Under the pieces are notes generated by a model. That model searched no databases and was not told where the DNA came from. It was given only the letters and a program-made list of their open reading frames with translations. Positions 55,124 to 64,000 of a stretch of DNA of 64,000 bases are shown here, one piece after another. Within the stretch, counting starts at the first letter, position 1, and each line of letters starts with the position of its first letter. Source of the stretch: Deltaproteobacteria bacterium (lineage in GTDB: Bacteria; Desulfobacterota; Binatia; HRBIN30; JACQVA1); the NCBI GenBank assembly GCA_016178705.1, contig JACOST010000003.1:1-64000 (forward strand), in the 5' to 3' direction. The position numbers and the translations under genes were made by a program.

Positions 55124-55131
55124 CGGCACGA

Positions 55132-55440
55132 ATGACTCGCCTCCGGCAACGGACCTTGCAGCGTGTGGGGACACTCCTCGTCCTCGCCCTACTGCTTGTG
55201 CCGCTTGCCTTCAGCGGCCACCGGCACAGCGCGAGTCAGCCGACTGCGTCAGATTCGTGCCCGGTTTGCGTCGCAACCCATCATTCACCTGTGATGGGCA
55301 GCGCGCCGGCGCCTCAACCCGTACTAGCGCTGCCGATCCTCTCGGTGGCAATCACGCGTCAGGCCGCGCCAGTCGCGGTCCACCGTCCGTTCACGAGCGG
55401 TCGGGCACCACCACTCTCCCACGCCTCGCACCTAGCGTAG
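55132..55440 (+). CDS. Small exported His/Cys-rich protein (DUF2946-like)
   Basis: A 102-aa protein with an N-terminal hydrophobic segment (VGTLLVLALLLVPLAFSG) ending in HRHS, followed by DSCPVCVATHHSPVM, a CxxC plus His cluster fit for metal binding. The rest is Pro/Ala-rich. DUF2946-type proteins have this layout and cluster with metal genes. It opens a plus-strand run of outer-membrane and zinc-type ABC genes. Probably periplasmic. A near-consensus promoter ends 8 nt upstream. Confidence 0.6.
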   Translation: MTRLRQRTLQRVGTLLVLALLLVPLAFSGHRHSASQPTASDSCPVCVATHHSPVMGSAPAPQPVLALPILSVAITRQAAPVAVHRPFTSGRAPPLSHASHLA

Positions 55441-55522
55441 CGCCGTCACGGTTCCACTCGTATCTGTTCGCGCGCTGGATCATGACGGCACGGCCGTTGT
55501 GTATCCGGACGAGGAGGAACCG

Positions 55523-56995
55523 ATGGGATACGTTCTCAGAATCCGCCATTTGGCCAGCGGGCTGATGGCACTCGTGATCATGAGCCTGAGCGCGGCGCGC
55601 GCGCCGGCACAGACCGCAGAACAGCTCCAGCAGGATTTGAAAGCGATGAAAACGCAGCTCGATCAACTGCAGCAGCAAATGAAGAAGCAGGAGGCGCTGA
55701 TCAACAAGCTCTCGAAGGAAAAGGCCGCTTCGCCCGCCGCCGCGCCGGTAGCGGAGGTTCCAGTACGCACAGCGCCAGCGGCGACGAGCCTCGTCGCCGA
55801 AGCGCTCCCGCCCGTCGTCGCCACGAGGCAACAAGAGGCTTGGTCTCCAACCGCACCGATGCGGCTGTTTGGTGTGGGTGGAGCGTACATGAATATCTCC
55901 TTTGACGTGCTTGTCGATGCCGGTTGGTCGACCCAGCAGGACGTGCCGCTCATCGAGACCGGAGACCACGACCCGCAGCAGCGTGGGTTTACGATTCCGA
56001 ATGCCGAGGTGGTCTTCGACGGCGCGGTCGATCCCTACTTCAAGGGCGTCGGCAACATCGTCTACAAGCTCGACCAGAACGGTCAGACCAGCGTCGAGTT
56101 GGAGGAGGCCTATCTTGTCACCAGTTCACTCCCTTGGAACCTGCAGCTCAAAGTGGGACAGCAGTTTGTTGAGTTTGGCCGCTTCAACCCACAACATCCC
56201 CACCAATGGGAGTTTGTGGATCAGAACCTCATCAACGGACGCATGTTCGGGCCGGACGGGTTGCGCTCCGTCGGCGCACGTCTCTCGTGGCTCACTCCGA
56301 CCTCGTTCTACTCTGAGCTCTTGCTCTCGGTGCTCAACAGCTCAGGAGAGAGCGCCTTCAGCTTCCGCAATTCTAGTGACGACCTCTTCGGACGACCGCC
56401 CGTCGATCGGCCGGTGCGTAGCCCAAGCGATATGATGTGGGTGCCCCGATACGTCGCCTCGTTTGATCTAACCGATTCGCAGACGCTGGTTGCCGGCATG
56501 TCCGGCGCCTTCGGCCCCAATGCATCCGGTAGCAACACCAGTACACAAATCTACGGGGTCGATGGCTTCTGGAAGTGGAAACCATCTTGGCAATCGGGTG
56601 GCTTCCCCTTCGTCGCGCTTCAAACAGAGGGTATGGCACGTCATTATCAGGCGGGGATGGCGGAAGCTGACCCGGCTGCGGGCGTTCCGATATCCCTTCC
56701 GCGTGAGACCCTCTACGACTACGGATTTTACGCCCAGGCTGTGTACGGCTTCACGCTCGGCTGGGTCGGTGGACTGCGCGGCGAGTGGGTAGCCAGTGAT
56801 GAGGGAGCGTTCAAGTCCGATCCTAATCGCGAAGGGCGGGTCCGTGTCTCTCCGAACCTGACGTTCTACCCGACCGAGTTCTCGAAGATTCGGCTGCAGT
56901 ATAACTTCGACCAGGGTCAGATCCTTGGCGACGACAGTTCCGCGTGGCTCCAGTTCGAGTTCCTGCTCGGCTCGCACGGGGCGCACAAGTTCTAG
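55523..56995 (+). CDS. Zinc-type outer-membrane protein
   Basis: A 490-aa outer-membrane protein. Signal peptide to AQTAEQ (about residue 32), a coiled coil of Gln/Lys (residues 35-65), then a beta-barrel in which GQQFVEFGRFNPQHPHQWEF, LINGRMFGPDGLRSVGARLS, WLTPTSFYSELLLSVLNSSG recall proteins annotated as zinc-regulated outer-membrane receptors. It ends in QFEFLLGSHGAHKF, an aromatic C-terminus (Phe) typical of barrels. Start ATG 55523 follows GAGGAGGAA. Likely passes metal ions or metallophores to the ZnuA-like protein encoded next. Confidence 0.72.
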   Translation: MGYVLRIRHLASGLMALVIMSLSAARAPAQTAEQLQQDLKAMKTQLDQLQQQMKKQEALINKLSKEKAASPAAAPVAEVPVRTAPAATSLVAEALPPVVATRQQEAWSPTAPMRLFGVGGAYMNISFDVLVDAGWSTQQDVPLIETGDHDPQQRGFTIPNAEVVFDGAVDPYFKGVGNIVYKLDQNGQTSVELEEAYLVTSSLPWNLQLKVGQQFVEFGRFNPQHPHQWEFVDQNLINGRMFGPDGLRSVGARLSWLTPTSFYSELLLSVLNSSGESAFSFRNSSDDLFGRPPVDRPVRSPSDMMWVPRYVASFDLTDSQTLVAGMSGAFGPNASGSNTSTQIYGVDGFWKWKPSWQSGGFPFVALQTEGMARHYQAGMAEADPAAGVPISLPRETLYDYGFYAQAVYGFTLGWVGGLRGEWVASDEGAFKSDPNREGRVRVSPNLTFYPTEFSKIRLQYNFDQGQILGDDSSAWLQFEFLLGSHGAHKF

Positions 56996-57012
56996 GCATG
57001 AGGAGCCGGAAT

Positions 57013-57927
57013 ATGAAATCAATTGGAATCGTCCTTGTGCTTGCTGCACTGCTTCCTGTTGTTGGTTCGGGGCAGGCCGCCGACAAGCTGCGTGTCGTGG
57101 CAACAACGCCTGACCTAGCTGCGATTGCGCGCGCTGTCGGCGGTGACTTCGTCGACGTAACATCGATCGCGCGCCCGAACGAGGACCCGCATTTTGTCGA
57201 TGCGCGACCGAGCTTCATCCGCGTCCTCAACCAAGCCGACGTCTTGATCGAGGGCGGAGCGCAGCTCGAAGCCGGCTGGCTCCCGCCCCTGGTTGAGGGT
57301 GCTCGTAACTCGCGTATCGCGGTCGGTAGTCCGGGCCGCGTCGTTGCATCCGAAGGCATCGCGTTGCTCGATGTCCCGGCGCAACTAAATCGCGCCATGG
57401 GTGATGTTCACGCCCTCGGCAATCCGCACTATCTGCTGGACCCGCTCAACGCGAAGACGGTTGCCGCTACCATCGTCACAGGGTTGTGCGTGTCCGATTC
57501 GACGCATTGCGCGAGCTATCAAGATGGGGCCCGCAAGTTCAGCGCTGACATCGACGCCAGGCTCATCGTGTGGCAAGCGCTGCTCGAACCCGTGCGTGGT
57601 ACGAAGGTGGTGACCTACCACAGGGACTTCGACTACTTCGCACAGCGCTTCGGGCTCGATGTGGTCGACACCTTGGAGCCCAAACCAGGCATTCCACCGT
57701 CGCCCACGCATCTCGTCGAGCTGATACCGAAGATGCAGAGCGATCACGTGCGGTTGATCATCGTCGAACCAAACCGCGAGCGGCAGAACCCAGACTTCGT
57801 GTCGGAGAAGACCGGCGCGCGCGTCCTATTGCTACCCATCATGCCGGGGGGCGAGCAGGCCGTCGAGTACATCGAGCTCATCGACTACAATGTCCGCCAA
57901 GTTGCGGCGGCACTGAAGACGACATGA
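57013..57927 (+). CDS. Zinc/manganese ABC transporter substrate-binding protein
   Basis: A 304-aa cluster A-I periplasmic binding protein. After the signal peptide (to about residue 22) come TTPDLAAIARAVGGDFVDV, EDPHFVDARPSFI (first metal His), NPHYLLDPLNAKTV (second His), TYHRDFDYFAQRFGL (third His) and a Glu-containing LIIVEPNRERQN segment near the fourth ligand. There is no long His-rich loop, so Mn or Zn both remain possible. AGGAG 7 nt before ATG 57013. Its stop overlaps the ATPase start as ATGA. Confidence 0.9.
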   Translation: MKSIGIVLVLAALLPVVGSGQAADKLRVVATTPDLAAIARAVGGDFVDVTSIARPNEDPHFVDARPSFIRVLNQADVLIEGGAQLEAGWLPPLVEGARNSRIAVGSPGRVVASEGIALLDVPAQLNRAMGDVHALGNPHYLLDPLNAKTVAATIVTGLCVSDSTHCASYQDGARKFSADIDARLIVWQALLEPVRGTKVVTYHRDFDYFAQRFGLDVVDTLEPKPGIPPSPTHLVELIPKMQSDHVRLIIVEPNRERQNPDFVSEKTGARVLLLPIMPGGEQAVEYIELIDYNVRQVAAALKTT

Positions 57928-58700
57928 TCCAACAACCTGCCGGCTCGGAGAATCCGCAGGACCTCGAACGCGCGGCCGGACTCGAAGGGTCGCCCGCGCT
58001 CGTATCCCTCGACGACGCCACGGTTGGGTACAACGGCACCGCTGTCTTGCGGCGGGTTTCTTTCGCCGTACACGCCCGTGAATGTGTGGCGCTGCTGGGG
58101 CCAAACGGCAGTGGCAAGACGACGCTCTTCAAGACGCTACTTGGCATCCTGCCACCCATCGCCGGCACGGTGCGCCGCGGTCCCGCCGATTCCGTGCGCT
58201 GCGGCTACGTTCCGCAGCGCGAGCAGCTCGATGCCATCTTCCCGGTCACGGTCCGTGAAGTCGTGCGCATGGGCGCGTATCGCCGACTGCGTCCGTTCAC
58301 GCGGCTTCCGGAAGCCTCTCATCAGATCGTGGCCGACGCGCTGGCGCGCGTTGGCGCCAAAGAGTGGGGAGGCCGTCTGCTCAGCGAACTCTCCGGCGGC
58401 GAACGCCAGCGCGTGTTGATCGCGCGCGCTCTCGTTTCGCGGCCGACGGTGCTGTTGCTGGACGAGCCGACAACCGGTGTCGACCTGGCAACCGAGTACG
58501 CGGTCATCGAGTTGGTGAAGGAGCTGCTGCGCAGTGGGCTCGCAATCGTCATGGTCAGCCACAACCTCCGCACGGTCGAGCAGGTCGCGAGCCGGGTGAT
58601 CTGGGTGCATCATGGCACGCTGCGCAGCGGATCGCCCGCCGAGATGCTCACGCCCGAACGCATCCGCGAGATGCTCATCCCGGAAGCGTCGATAGGCTGA
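57924..58700 (+). CDS. Zinc/manganese ABC transporter ATP-binding protein
   Basis: A 258-aa ATPase: Walker A GPNGSGKTTLFKTLLG, Q-loop VPQREQLDAIFPVTV, signature LSGGERQRVLIARAL, Walker B VLLLDEPTTGVD, and H-loop MVSHNLRTV. It pairs with the permease that starts at its own stop codon (TGATG, 1-nt overlap). The N-terminal 35 residues before VSLDDATVGYNG are an extension. The sequence is closest in pattern to ZnuC/MntB transporters. Confidence 0.93.
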   Translation: MIQQPAGSENPQDLERAAGLEGSPALVSLDDATVGYNGTAVLRRVSFAVHARECVALLGPNGSGKTTLFKTLLGILPPIAGTVRRGPADSVRCGYVPQREQLDAIFPVTVREVVRMGAYRRLRPFTRLPEASHQIVADALARVGAKEWGGRLLSELSGGERQRVLIARALVSRPTVLLLDEPTTGVDLATEYAVIELVKELLRSGLAIVMVSHNLRTVEQVASRVIWVHHGTLRSGSPAEMLTPERIREMLIPEASIG

Positions 58701-59608
58701 TGGCTACGCTCGTCGAGATCTTGCGATCGGATTTTCTGCTGCGGGAGGCGCTCCTGGCGGGCTTGCTCGTCGGCATCGTGTGTCCGTGGGTGGGGGTGTA
58801 CTTCGTCTTGCGTCGCATCATCTTTCTTGGGGTCGCGTTGCCGCAGGCGTCGGCCGCCGGGATCGCCCTCGCGTTCCTCTTGCACAATCTGGGTTGGCAC
58901 TTCCTGCCGCACCATGTCGCGGAACGCTGGATGGCGTTGGGCGGGTCGCTGTCGCTTACGTTCCTGACCATCCTTGGCCTCGCGCTGCTTGAGCGCCGCC
59001 CCGGCGTCTCTGAAGGTCGCATCGGCGCGGTCTTCAGCGTCGCGGGCGCGCTCAGCATTCTGTTCGTCGCCGCGAATCCCTTTGGCGAGGCCCACGTGTT
59101 GGCACTGCTGAAGGGCGACATCGTAACCGTCGGTCGCGACACGCTGGCCTTTATGACAGTGGCGTACAGCGCGTTGTTCCTCGCATTGCTAGCTTTTCAC
59201 CGCGAGTTGCTGCTGGTGTCGTACGATCCCGAGATGGCGATCACACTGGGGCGTTCCGTGACGTTGTGGCACGTGGTCTTGTTCTCCATCGTCGGCACCA
59301 CCATCGCCATCGGTGTCATGACGGTCGGGCCGATGGTCGTCTTCGGCTTGCTCCTGCTGCCGCCACTCGCCGCCTACCGCATGGTGCGGGGCGTGCTGCC
59401 TCTGTGCTGCGTTTCTTCGGTGCTGGGGCTGCTGAGTGCGTTCGTGGGCTTCTACGTCGCGTACCGATTCGACTTGCCGCTCGGGCCGACGGATGTTGTC
59501 ACTGCCGCGGGCGTGCTGGTCGCGGCGACGGTGTTCAACGCCGCCCGGCGCTGGACCGCGGCGAGGGCAAGCGCGCCGGGGCGAACGCAGCAACCGGGCC
59601 TTCGATAG
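58700..59608 (+). CDS. Zinc/manganese ABC transporter permease
   Basis: A 302-aa ABC-3 family permease with about eight transmembrane helices: FLLREALLAGLLVGIVCPWV, GVALPQASAAGIALAFLLHN, AVFSVAGALSILFVAANPFG, LLAFHRELLLVSYDPEMAIT, GVMTVGPMVVFGLLLLPPLA, FVGFYVAYRFDLPLGPTDVV. It starts at ATG 58700 overlapping the ATPase stop. The ZnuB/MntC-type fold transports the metal delivered by the 57013 protein. The efflux gene follows 55 bp later on the same strand. Confidence 0.93.
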   Translation: MATLVEILRSDFLLREALLAGLLVGIVCPWVGVYFVLRRIIFLGVALPQASAAGIALAFLLHNLGWHFLPHHVAERWMALGGSLSLTFLTILGLALLERRPGVSEGRIGAVFSVAGALSILFVAANPFGEAHVLALLKGDIVTVGRDTLAFMTVAYSALFLALLAFHRELLLVSYDPEMAITLGRSVTLWHVVLFSIVGTTIAIGVMTVGPMVVFGLLLLPPLAAYRMVRGVLPLCCVSSVLGLLSAFVGFYVAYRFDLPLGPTDVVTAAGVLVAATVFNAARRWTAARASAPGRTQQPGLR

Positions 59609-59663
59609 GCGAGCCCTTGCTCCTTTTGAAGCATGGCACGGCCGTGCTACGTGGGCGGGCAAC

Positions 59664-60914
59664 GTGCGTGCATCTTGGACACGGCTTCTGCTTGCGGCGA
59701 GCGCGATCATCGCGCCGTGGGGTGCGCGTGCCCTCAGCGCGGGCGAGCAGCTCACGCTCGCCGATGCGCTGACGCGGGCGCGCACGCAGCCGGCGTTGCG
59801 CGCCGCGCAGGCGGAGGTCGAGGCGGCGCGCGCGCGGTTGGCGCAAGCGGGACTGATTCAGGCCAACCCGGTGATCACCGGCGATGGCGCCTGGCATCGC
59901 ACGCCGCCGGATACTCACGTCGACAGCGCCATCACCCTCGGGCAAGAGGTCGAGGTCGGCGGACAGCGCGGGCTGCGACTCTCCTCGGGACAATACGATG
60001 TCGACCGCGCGGAGCATCTGTTCGCCGACAAGTCGCGGACAGTCGATGGCGAAGTGCGCCGCGCCTTCTTCGGCCTCGCAGCGACTGAACGGCGCAAGGC
60101 GCTCGCGGCAGAGAGCGCGACCATCGCCAAGCGAGTGCTCGAAACCACGCAGCGGCGCGCGCGCGCGGGTGATGTCGGCGACCTCGAAGTGCAACTGGCG
60201 CAAATCGAGAGCACGCGCGCGGCGCAAGCAGTCGCCACGGCCGAGACCGATCGCGCTCGCGCCGTCGCCCGCTTCGCCACTGCCATCGGCGCCGATGCGC
60301 AAGAGTCGCTCGTCATTGCGGTCGCGGATACAACGCCGGCGGCGTTGCCCGCACTGCCGCCGGAGGACACCTTGGTCACGCAGGCGCTCGACACACGTCC
60401 CGACCTCGCCGCCGCCCGCGCTGAACGCGCGCGCCTCGAAGCCGAAGCGCGGCTCACGCATCGCCGCGCACTGGTTCCGAATCCGACCATCCGCGGCTTC
60501 TATCGTCACGAGCAAGCCAACGAACAGATCGTCGGCGGCGAGATCGAAGTGCCACTGCCGGTATGGAATCGCGACCAGGGCACCGAAGCGGCGCTCTACG
60601 CCAACGCGCGCGGCGCCTCTGCCGAAGCCGATCGCTTGGCGCGCGAGATCCCGCGCCAGATCCATCTTGCCGTCGCTCGGCGCAACGCCGCGGCCGACGC
60701 CTGGACGCGCTACGAGCGCGACACCGTCCCGGCCACGAACAGTGCGCGCGATCTGATCGAGCGCGCCTATGCCAGCGGCTATCTCGGCTTACCCGACGTG
60801 CTGGCGCAACAAGACCGCTTGTTGCAGATTCGCTCCGCCGCGATCGCCGCGTGGCTGGACCTGCGCGAGGCAGAGGCCGATCTCATCGAGGCCGTAGGAG
60901 AGGAGCCGAAGTGA
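59664..60914 (+). CDS. TolC-family outer-membrane efflux protein (CzcC-like)
   Basis: A 416-aa outer-membrane factor. Signal peptide LLLAASAIIAPWGARALSAG, then TolC repeats: LTLADALTRARTQPALRAAQ, ARARLAQAGLIQANPVITGD, VDSAITLGQEVEVGG, TRPDLAAARAERARLEAEAR, VPNPTIRGFYRHEQANEQI, EIEVPLPVWNRDQGTEA. Start GTG 59664 fits the signal peptide; a longer frame reads Arg-rich nonsense inside the permease gene. Its stop overlaps the adaptor start (GTGA). Part of a CzcCBA-like tripartite pump. Confidence 0.88.
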   Translation: MRASWTRLLLAASAIIAPWGARALSAGEQLTLADALTRARTQPALRAAQAEVEAARARLAQAGLIQANPVITGDGAWHRTPPDTHVDSAITLGQEVEVGGQRGLRLSSGQYDVDRAEHLFADKSRTVDGEVRRAFFGLAATERRKALAAESATIAKRVLETTQRRARAGDVGDLEVQLAQIESTRAAQAVATAETDRARAVARFATAIGADAQESLVIAVADTTPAALPALPPEDTLVTQALDTRPDLAAARAERARLEAEARLTHRRALVPNPTIRGFYRHEQANEQIVGGEIEVPLPVWNRDQGTEAALYANARGASAEADRLAREIPRQIHLAVARRNAAADAWTRYERDTVPATNSARDLIERAYASGYLGLPDVLAQQDRLLQIRSAAIAAWLDLREAEADLIEAVGEEPK

Positions 60915-61828
60915 CCCGATCATTGACGCGGCACGCACTGGCGTTGCTCACCGCCCTCCTCCCGCTCTCCGCGTGCAACCGCAACGCGGACGAGCGCCAC
61001 GAACAAATCGAGCAGACCCAGCAGGCCACAGTGCCCGGCGTCGAGACGGTGAGCGTCGCACTCGAAGAAGTGCGCGACGTCGTTCGCGCGTTCGCCACGG
61101 TGACGGCGGAAGCGGATGCGCCGGAGTTGCGCGATGCGCGCGCGCAACTCGCCGAAGCGGACGCCCGCCAGCAACTCGCGACGCAGACCGTGCGCCGCCT
61201 CGAAGCGCTCGCACGGACCGCTGTTGCGCCTGAGAAGGAACTGCAAGCGGCGCGCGCGGAGCAAGCGGCGGCGGCGGCCACGGCGGCGCGCGCGCGCCAG
61301 GCGCTAACGGCATTCGGCAGCAGTCCCGAACGCACGCCGTTGGCGAGCGATGAGGTCTGGGTGCTCGCTCAGATCGTCCAAGCCGACGTGGGACAGATCA
61401 CCGTCGGCAGCAGCGCGCGCTTCATCGCAGACGCATTTCAGGCGCAGCCGTTCACCGGCACGGTCGACGCCACCCCGGCCTACATCGATCAGACAACGCG
61501 CACCGCGCCCGTCCGCTTGCGCGTGCGTGATGGCGGGCATCGCCTGCGCCCCGGCATGACCGGCGGCGCAGCGATCGAAGTCGGCGCGCTGCGGGCTGCG
61601 GTAGTGGTGCCGTCCGTCGCCGTCGTCTACGACGCCGAGCGACCGGTAGTGTTCATCGAAGAGAGCGCCGGCCACTACAGCGCGCAGGCCGTCCAGCTCG
61701 GCGTCGCGCGCGATGGGCGCATCGAGATCGCCGGCGGACTCAGCGCCGGCGCACGGGTTGCCACCACCGGTGCGGCCAGCTTGCTGTCGGCGGTCCGACT
61801 GCCCGGCGCTTCCGACGTGAGACCGTAA
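60911..61828 (+). CDS. RND efflux periplasmic adaptor, lipoyl region missing
   Basis: A 305-aa predicted lipoprotein (lipobox LPLSAC near residue 20). After the linker, a helical hairpin (APELRDARAQLAEADARQQL, QAARAEQAAAAATAARARQ), then a beta-barrel domain (DEVWVLAQIVQADVGQI, GSSARFIADAFQAQPFTGTV) and membrane-proximal domain (PSVAVVYDAERPVVFIEES, GGLSAGARVATTGAAS). The two lipoyl half-motifs (the G-x-V...G-D-x-V type segments) that should flank the hairpin are absent: TVTAEAD runs directly into APELRDAR, and FGSSPERT into LASDEVW. GTG 60911 overlaps the upstream stop. Confidence 0.82.
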   Translation: MTRSLTRHALALLTALLPLSACNRNADERHEQIEQTQQATVPGVETVSVALEEVRDVVRAFATVTAEADAPELRDARAQLAEADARQQLATQTVRRLEALARTAVAPEKELQAARAEQAAAAATAARARQALTAFGSSPERTPLASDEVWVLAQIVQADVGQITVGSSARFIADAFQAQPFTGTVDATPAYIDQTTRTAPVRLRVRDGGHRLRPGMTGGAAIEVGALRAAVVVPSVAVVYDAERPVVFIEESAGHYSAQAVQLGVARDGRIEIAGGLSAGARVATTGAASLLSAVRLPGASDVRP

Positions 61829-61830
61829 TC

Positions 61831-64000
61831 ATGGTCGCGCGATTGGTGCGCGCGGCGCTGACGCACCGCACTGTCGTCTTCCTGCTCGCCACGGTTGTCG
61901 TACTGCTCGGGCTCTACGAAGCGTGGCAGGCGCCGCTCGATGTCTTCCCCGAGTTCGCGCCACCGATCGTCGAGATTCAAACTGAAGCGCCGGGCTTCGC
62001 GGCGCCAGATGTCGAAGCATTGGTGACCACGCCGCTGGAGTTGGCGCTAGCCGGCGCGCCGGAGATCAAGAACCTGCGCTCGACATCGACGCCCGGCTTG
62101 TCGGTGATCACGGTCGTGTTTCCGTACGGCGCCAATCCGTTGCGCGCGCGGCAGTTCGTCATCGAGCGCTTGGCACTCGCCGCGGAACAGTTGCCACGCG
62201 GCGTCAAGCCAGCGGTCGCGCCGCTGTCGTCAGCGCTGACGTACATTCTCGCGATCGGGTTGCGGGCCGGACCGGAGATGTCGCCACTGACCTTGCGCGA
62301 TCTCGCCGAGTGGACGATTCGCCCCAGACTACTCGGCGTCGAAGGCATCGCCAACGTGTTGGTGTTCGGCGGCAACAGCCGTCAGATCCACATCACCACG
62401 ACTCCCGAACGCTTGTGGGCCGCGCGTACCTCGCTCGACGATCTCGCGGATGCGGTGGCGGCCACCGATGCGCCGGCCGGCTCCGGCTTCTTCGACCGCG
62501 CGGGGCAACGCTTGCCGACCTGGCTCGACGGTCGCATTCACACCCCGGCGGATCTCGCACGCGCGCCGTTGCCCGCGCACGACGGAATGGCGTTGTCTGT
62601 TGGCGCGGTCGCCGATGTCGCCGAAGGTCCCGGCGTCGCGGTCGGCGGCGCGACCGTCAACGGAGAGCCCGGCGTGGTGTTGCTGGTCACCAGACAACCC
62701 GGAGTAAACGTGGTCGCCGTGACAGCCGCAGTGGAAGACGCGCTGCAGGCGGTGACGCGCGTGCTACCGCCGGGCGTACGGGTAGACCCAGCGATGTTCC
62801 GTCAGGCGACATTCATCGCCCACGCGCTCGGCAACTTGCGCCGCGCATTGTTGGCGGGCGCGGTGCTGGTAGTGCTGGTGCTGATCGTGTTCATCGGCAA
62901 CCTGCGCGCCGCGCTGATCAGCGTCGTCGCCATCCCGCTCTCCTTACTCACCGCGGTGGCCGTGCTGCGCGCCGCCGGCGTAACCATCAACGTGATGGTT
63001 CTGGGCGGGCTCGCGATCGCCACCGGCGAAGTCGTCGATGACGCGATCATCGACGTCGAGAACGCGTGGCGCCGCCTGCGCAGCGCGCCGGCCGGATCGC
63101 GGGCCTTCGACATCGTGCTGGCCGCGTCGGTCGAAGTGCGCAGCGCGGTGGTCTACGCGACCGCGATGGTAGCGCTGGTGTTTCTGCCGGTGTTCATGCT
63201 CGGCGGCCTCGAAGGGGCATTATTCCGCCCGTTGGCCGCCGCATACGTATTGGCAACGCTCGCGTCGCTCGGTGTGGCGCTAACGGTCACGCCTGCGCTC
63301 GCGCTAGTGCTGTTGCCCGGTGCGGTGCGGCAGAATCCCAAGCCGCCGCGCTTGATGACCACGCTGCGCCGGCACTACGAGCGCGCGCTCCTGCGAGTGC
63401 TAGCCCACCCGGCAGCGGTGATCGTCGCGAGCGCGGTGACAGTGCTGGCGGGCGTCGCGTTGACGCCGCTGCTGCGGTTGGAATTCCTGCCGGATTTTCA
63501 CGAGACCAATTTCGTCATGCACATGACCGGCGCCCCCGGCGTGGGGCTCGATGAGTCGGCGCGTGTGGGCGCGGTGGCGGCTCGGGCACTACTCGACGTG
63601 CCGGGCGTACAGTCGGTGGCGCAACAGATCGGCCGCTCCACTCTGTCGGAGGACACCTGGGGGGCGGAGCGCAGCGAACTGTTGGTGCAGTTGGCGGCCG
63701 ATGTCGATGCCGCGCACATCACCCAGATGATCCGTGATCGGGTGGCGCAGATCGGCGGCTTCGCCTTCGATCTGAAGCAGTTTCTCAACGAGCGGATCGA
63801 GGAACTTTTGGAAGGGACCGGCGCTGCCATCGTCGTACACCTGCGCGGCCACGAGCTCGGCAGCCTGGAACAAGCCGCGCGCACGGTGAGCGAGCGCGTC
63901 GCCGCGGTTCCCGGCGCGGTGGACGTCTACGCGCCCGGCGCGCTGACCGCGCCGGGGATTCACATTCGCCCGCGCCGCGACGAGATGTTGCGGCTGGGCG
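61831..64000 (+). CDS. RND efflux pump permease, CzcA-like (partial)
   Basis: About 723 codons to the window edge of an inner-membrane RND pump. The N-terminus has [60 protein letters not shown]; transmembrane segment [20 protein letters not shown]; and [20 protein letters not shown] in TM4 with the paired Asp, typical of a heavy-metal/organic RND subgroup. Runs open to position 64000, where the remaining third is missing. It is the third gene of the GTGA-coupled pump operon; ATG 61831 follows the adaptor stop by 2 nt. Substrate (metal or other) is unresolved. Confidence 0.93.
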   Translation, partial: MVARLVRAALTHRTVVFLLATVVVLLGLYEAWQAPLDVFPEFAPPIVEIQTEAPGFAAPDVEALVTTPLELALAGAPEIKNLRSTSTPGLSVITVVFPYGANPLRARQFVIERLALAAEQLPRGVKPAVAPLSSALTYILAIGLRAGPEMSPLTLRDLAEWTIRPRLLGVEGIANVLVFGGNSRQIHITTTPERLWAARTSLDDLADAVAATDAPAGSGFFDRAGQRLPTWLDGRIHTPADLARAPLPAHDGMALSVGAVADVAEGPGVAVGGATVNGEPGVVLLVTRQPGVNVVAVTAAVEDALQAVTRVLPPGVRVDPAMFRQATFIAHALGNLRRALLAGAVLVVLVLIVFIGNLRAALISVVAIPLSLLTAVAVLRAAGVTINVMVLGGLAIATGEVVDDAIIDVENAWRRLRSAPAGSRAFDIVLAASVEVRSAVVYATAMVALVFLPVFMLGGLEGALFRPLAAAYVLATLASLGVALTVTPALALVLLPGAVRQNPKPPRLMTTLRRHYERALLRVLAHPAAVIVASAVTVLAGVALTPLLRLEFLPDFHETNFVMHMTGAPGVGLDESARVGAVAARALLDVPGVQSVAQQIGRSTLSEDTWGAERSELLVQLAADVDAAHITQMIRDRVAQIGGFAFDLKQFLNERIEELLEGTGAAIVVHLRGHELGSLEQAARTVSERVAAVPGAVDVYAPGALTAPGIHIRPRRDEMLRLG

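Overview
The window is about 64 kb of GC-rich DNA from a Gram-negative bacterium. There are outer-membrane proteins, TolC/RND efflux parts, lipoproteins and an L,D-transpeptidase. Exosortase H with IPTL-type tails, DUF4215-like Cys repeats, P450 and acyl-CoA dehydrogenase genes, and many dispersed palindromes fit an uncultivated soil or groundwater lineage near the former Deltaproteobacteria, such as Candidatus Binatota. That placement is inference from gene content; no rRNA or tRNA gene was seen to test it.

Layout. 1-3.2 kb: edge of a probable transposase, a SnoaL-like protein and helicase HrpB. 3.6-10 kb: two tandem and one separate paralog of a secreted protein with IPTL-like C-terminal sorting signals; the separate one is circularly permuted. 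Between them lie a DsbA-like isomerase, a TetR regulator and an alpha/beta hydrolase. 10.2-17 kb: a methyltransferase/MUG glycosylase fusion, a membrane MutS-like ATPase, a mazE antitoxin with a gutted mazF, two TIGR02391/HEPN-like proteins and a peptidoglycan-binding protein. 17-30 kb: small-molecule enzymes (CrtC-like, ABM, methyltransferase, nitroreductase, ACAD-like oxidases, hydrolases) and a 999-aa beta-helix surface protein. 29.7-45 kb: a winged-helix/AAA/TPR regulator, a run of secreted or lipoprotein genes, a hybrid histidine kinase, a P450 divergent from a CrtC-like gene, RNase HI and an ECF42-like sigma factor. 45-51 kb: a cyclase/AAA/TPR protein and an operon of L,D-transpeptidase, exosortase H and its associated membrane protein, then SDR genes, one broken. 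51.6-54.9 kb: a DMT transporter and a GAF sigma54 activator followed by a good -24/-12 promoter before two tiny membrane-protein genes. 55-64 kb: a metal-uptake cluster (His/Cys-rich small protein, zinc-type outer-membrane protein, ZnuABC-like ABC transporter) running into a TolC/adaptor/CzcA-type RND efflux operon cut by the window end.

The most coherent system is the exosortase H locus (48.5-49.5 kb) together with its likely substrates elsewhere in the window: four proteins end in PTL- or PVL-type tails and one in a GCS-type tail. The second is the sigma54 unit at 52.8-54.9 kb. Repeats are abundant: three copies of a 130-260 bp element with CCCTCGATACG ends, a 215-bp MITE-like element flanked by TTAA, paired GTAGGGGCG palindromes, and a 35-bp GCAAAG-type inverted repeat.
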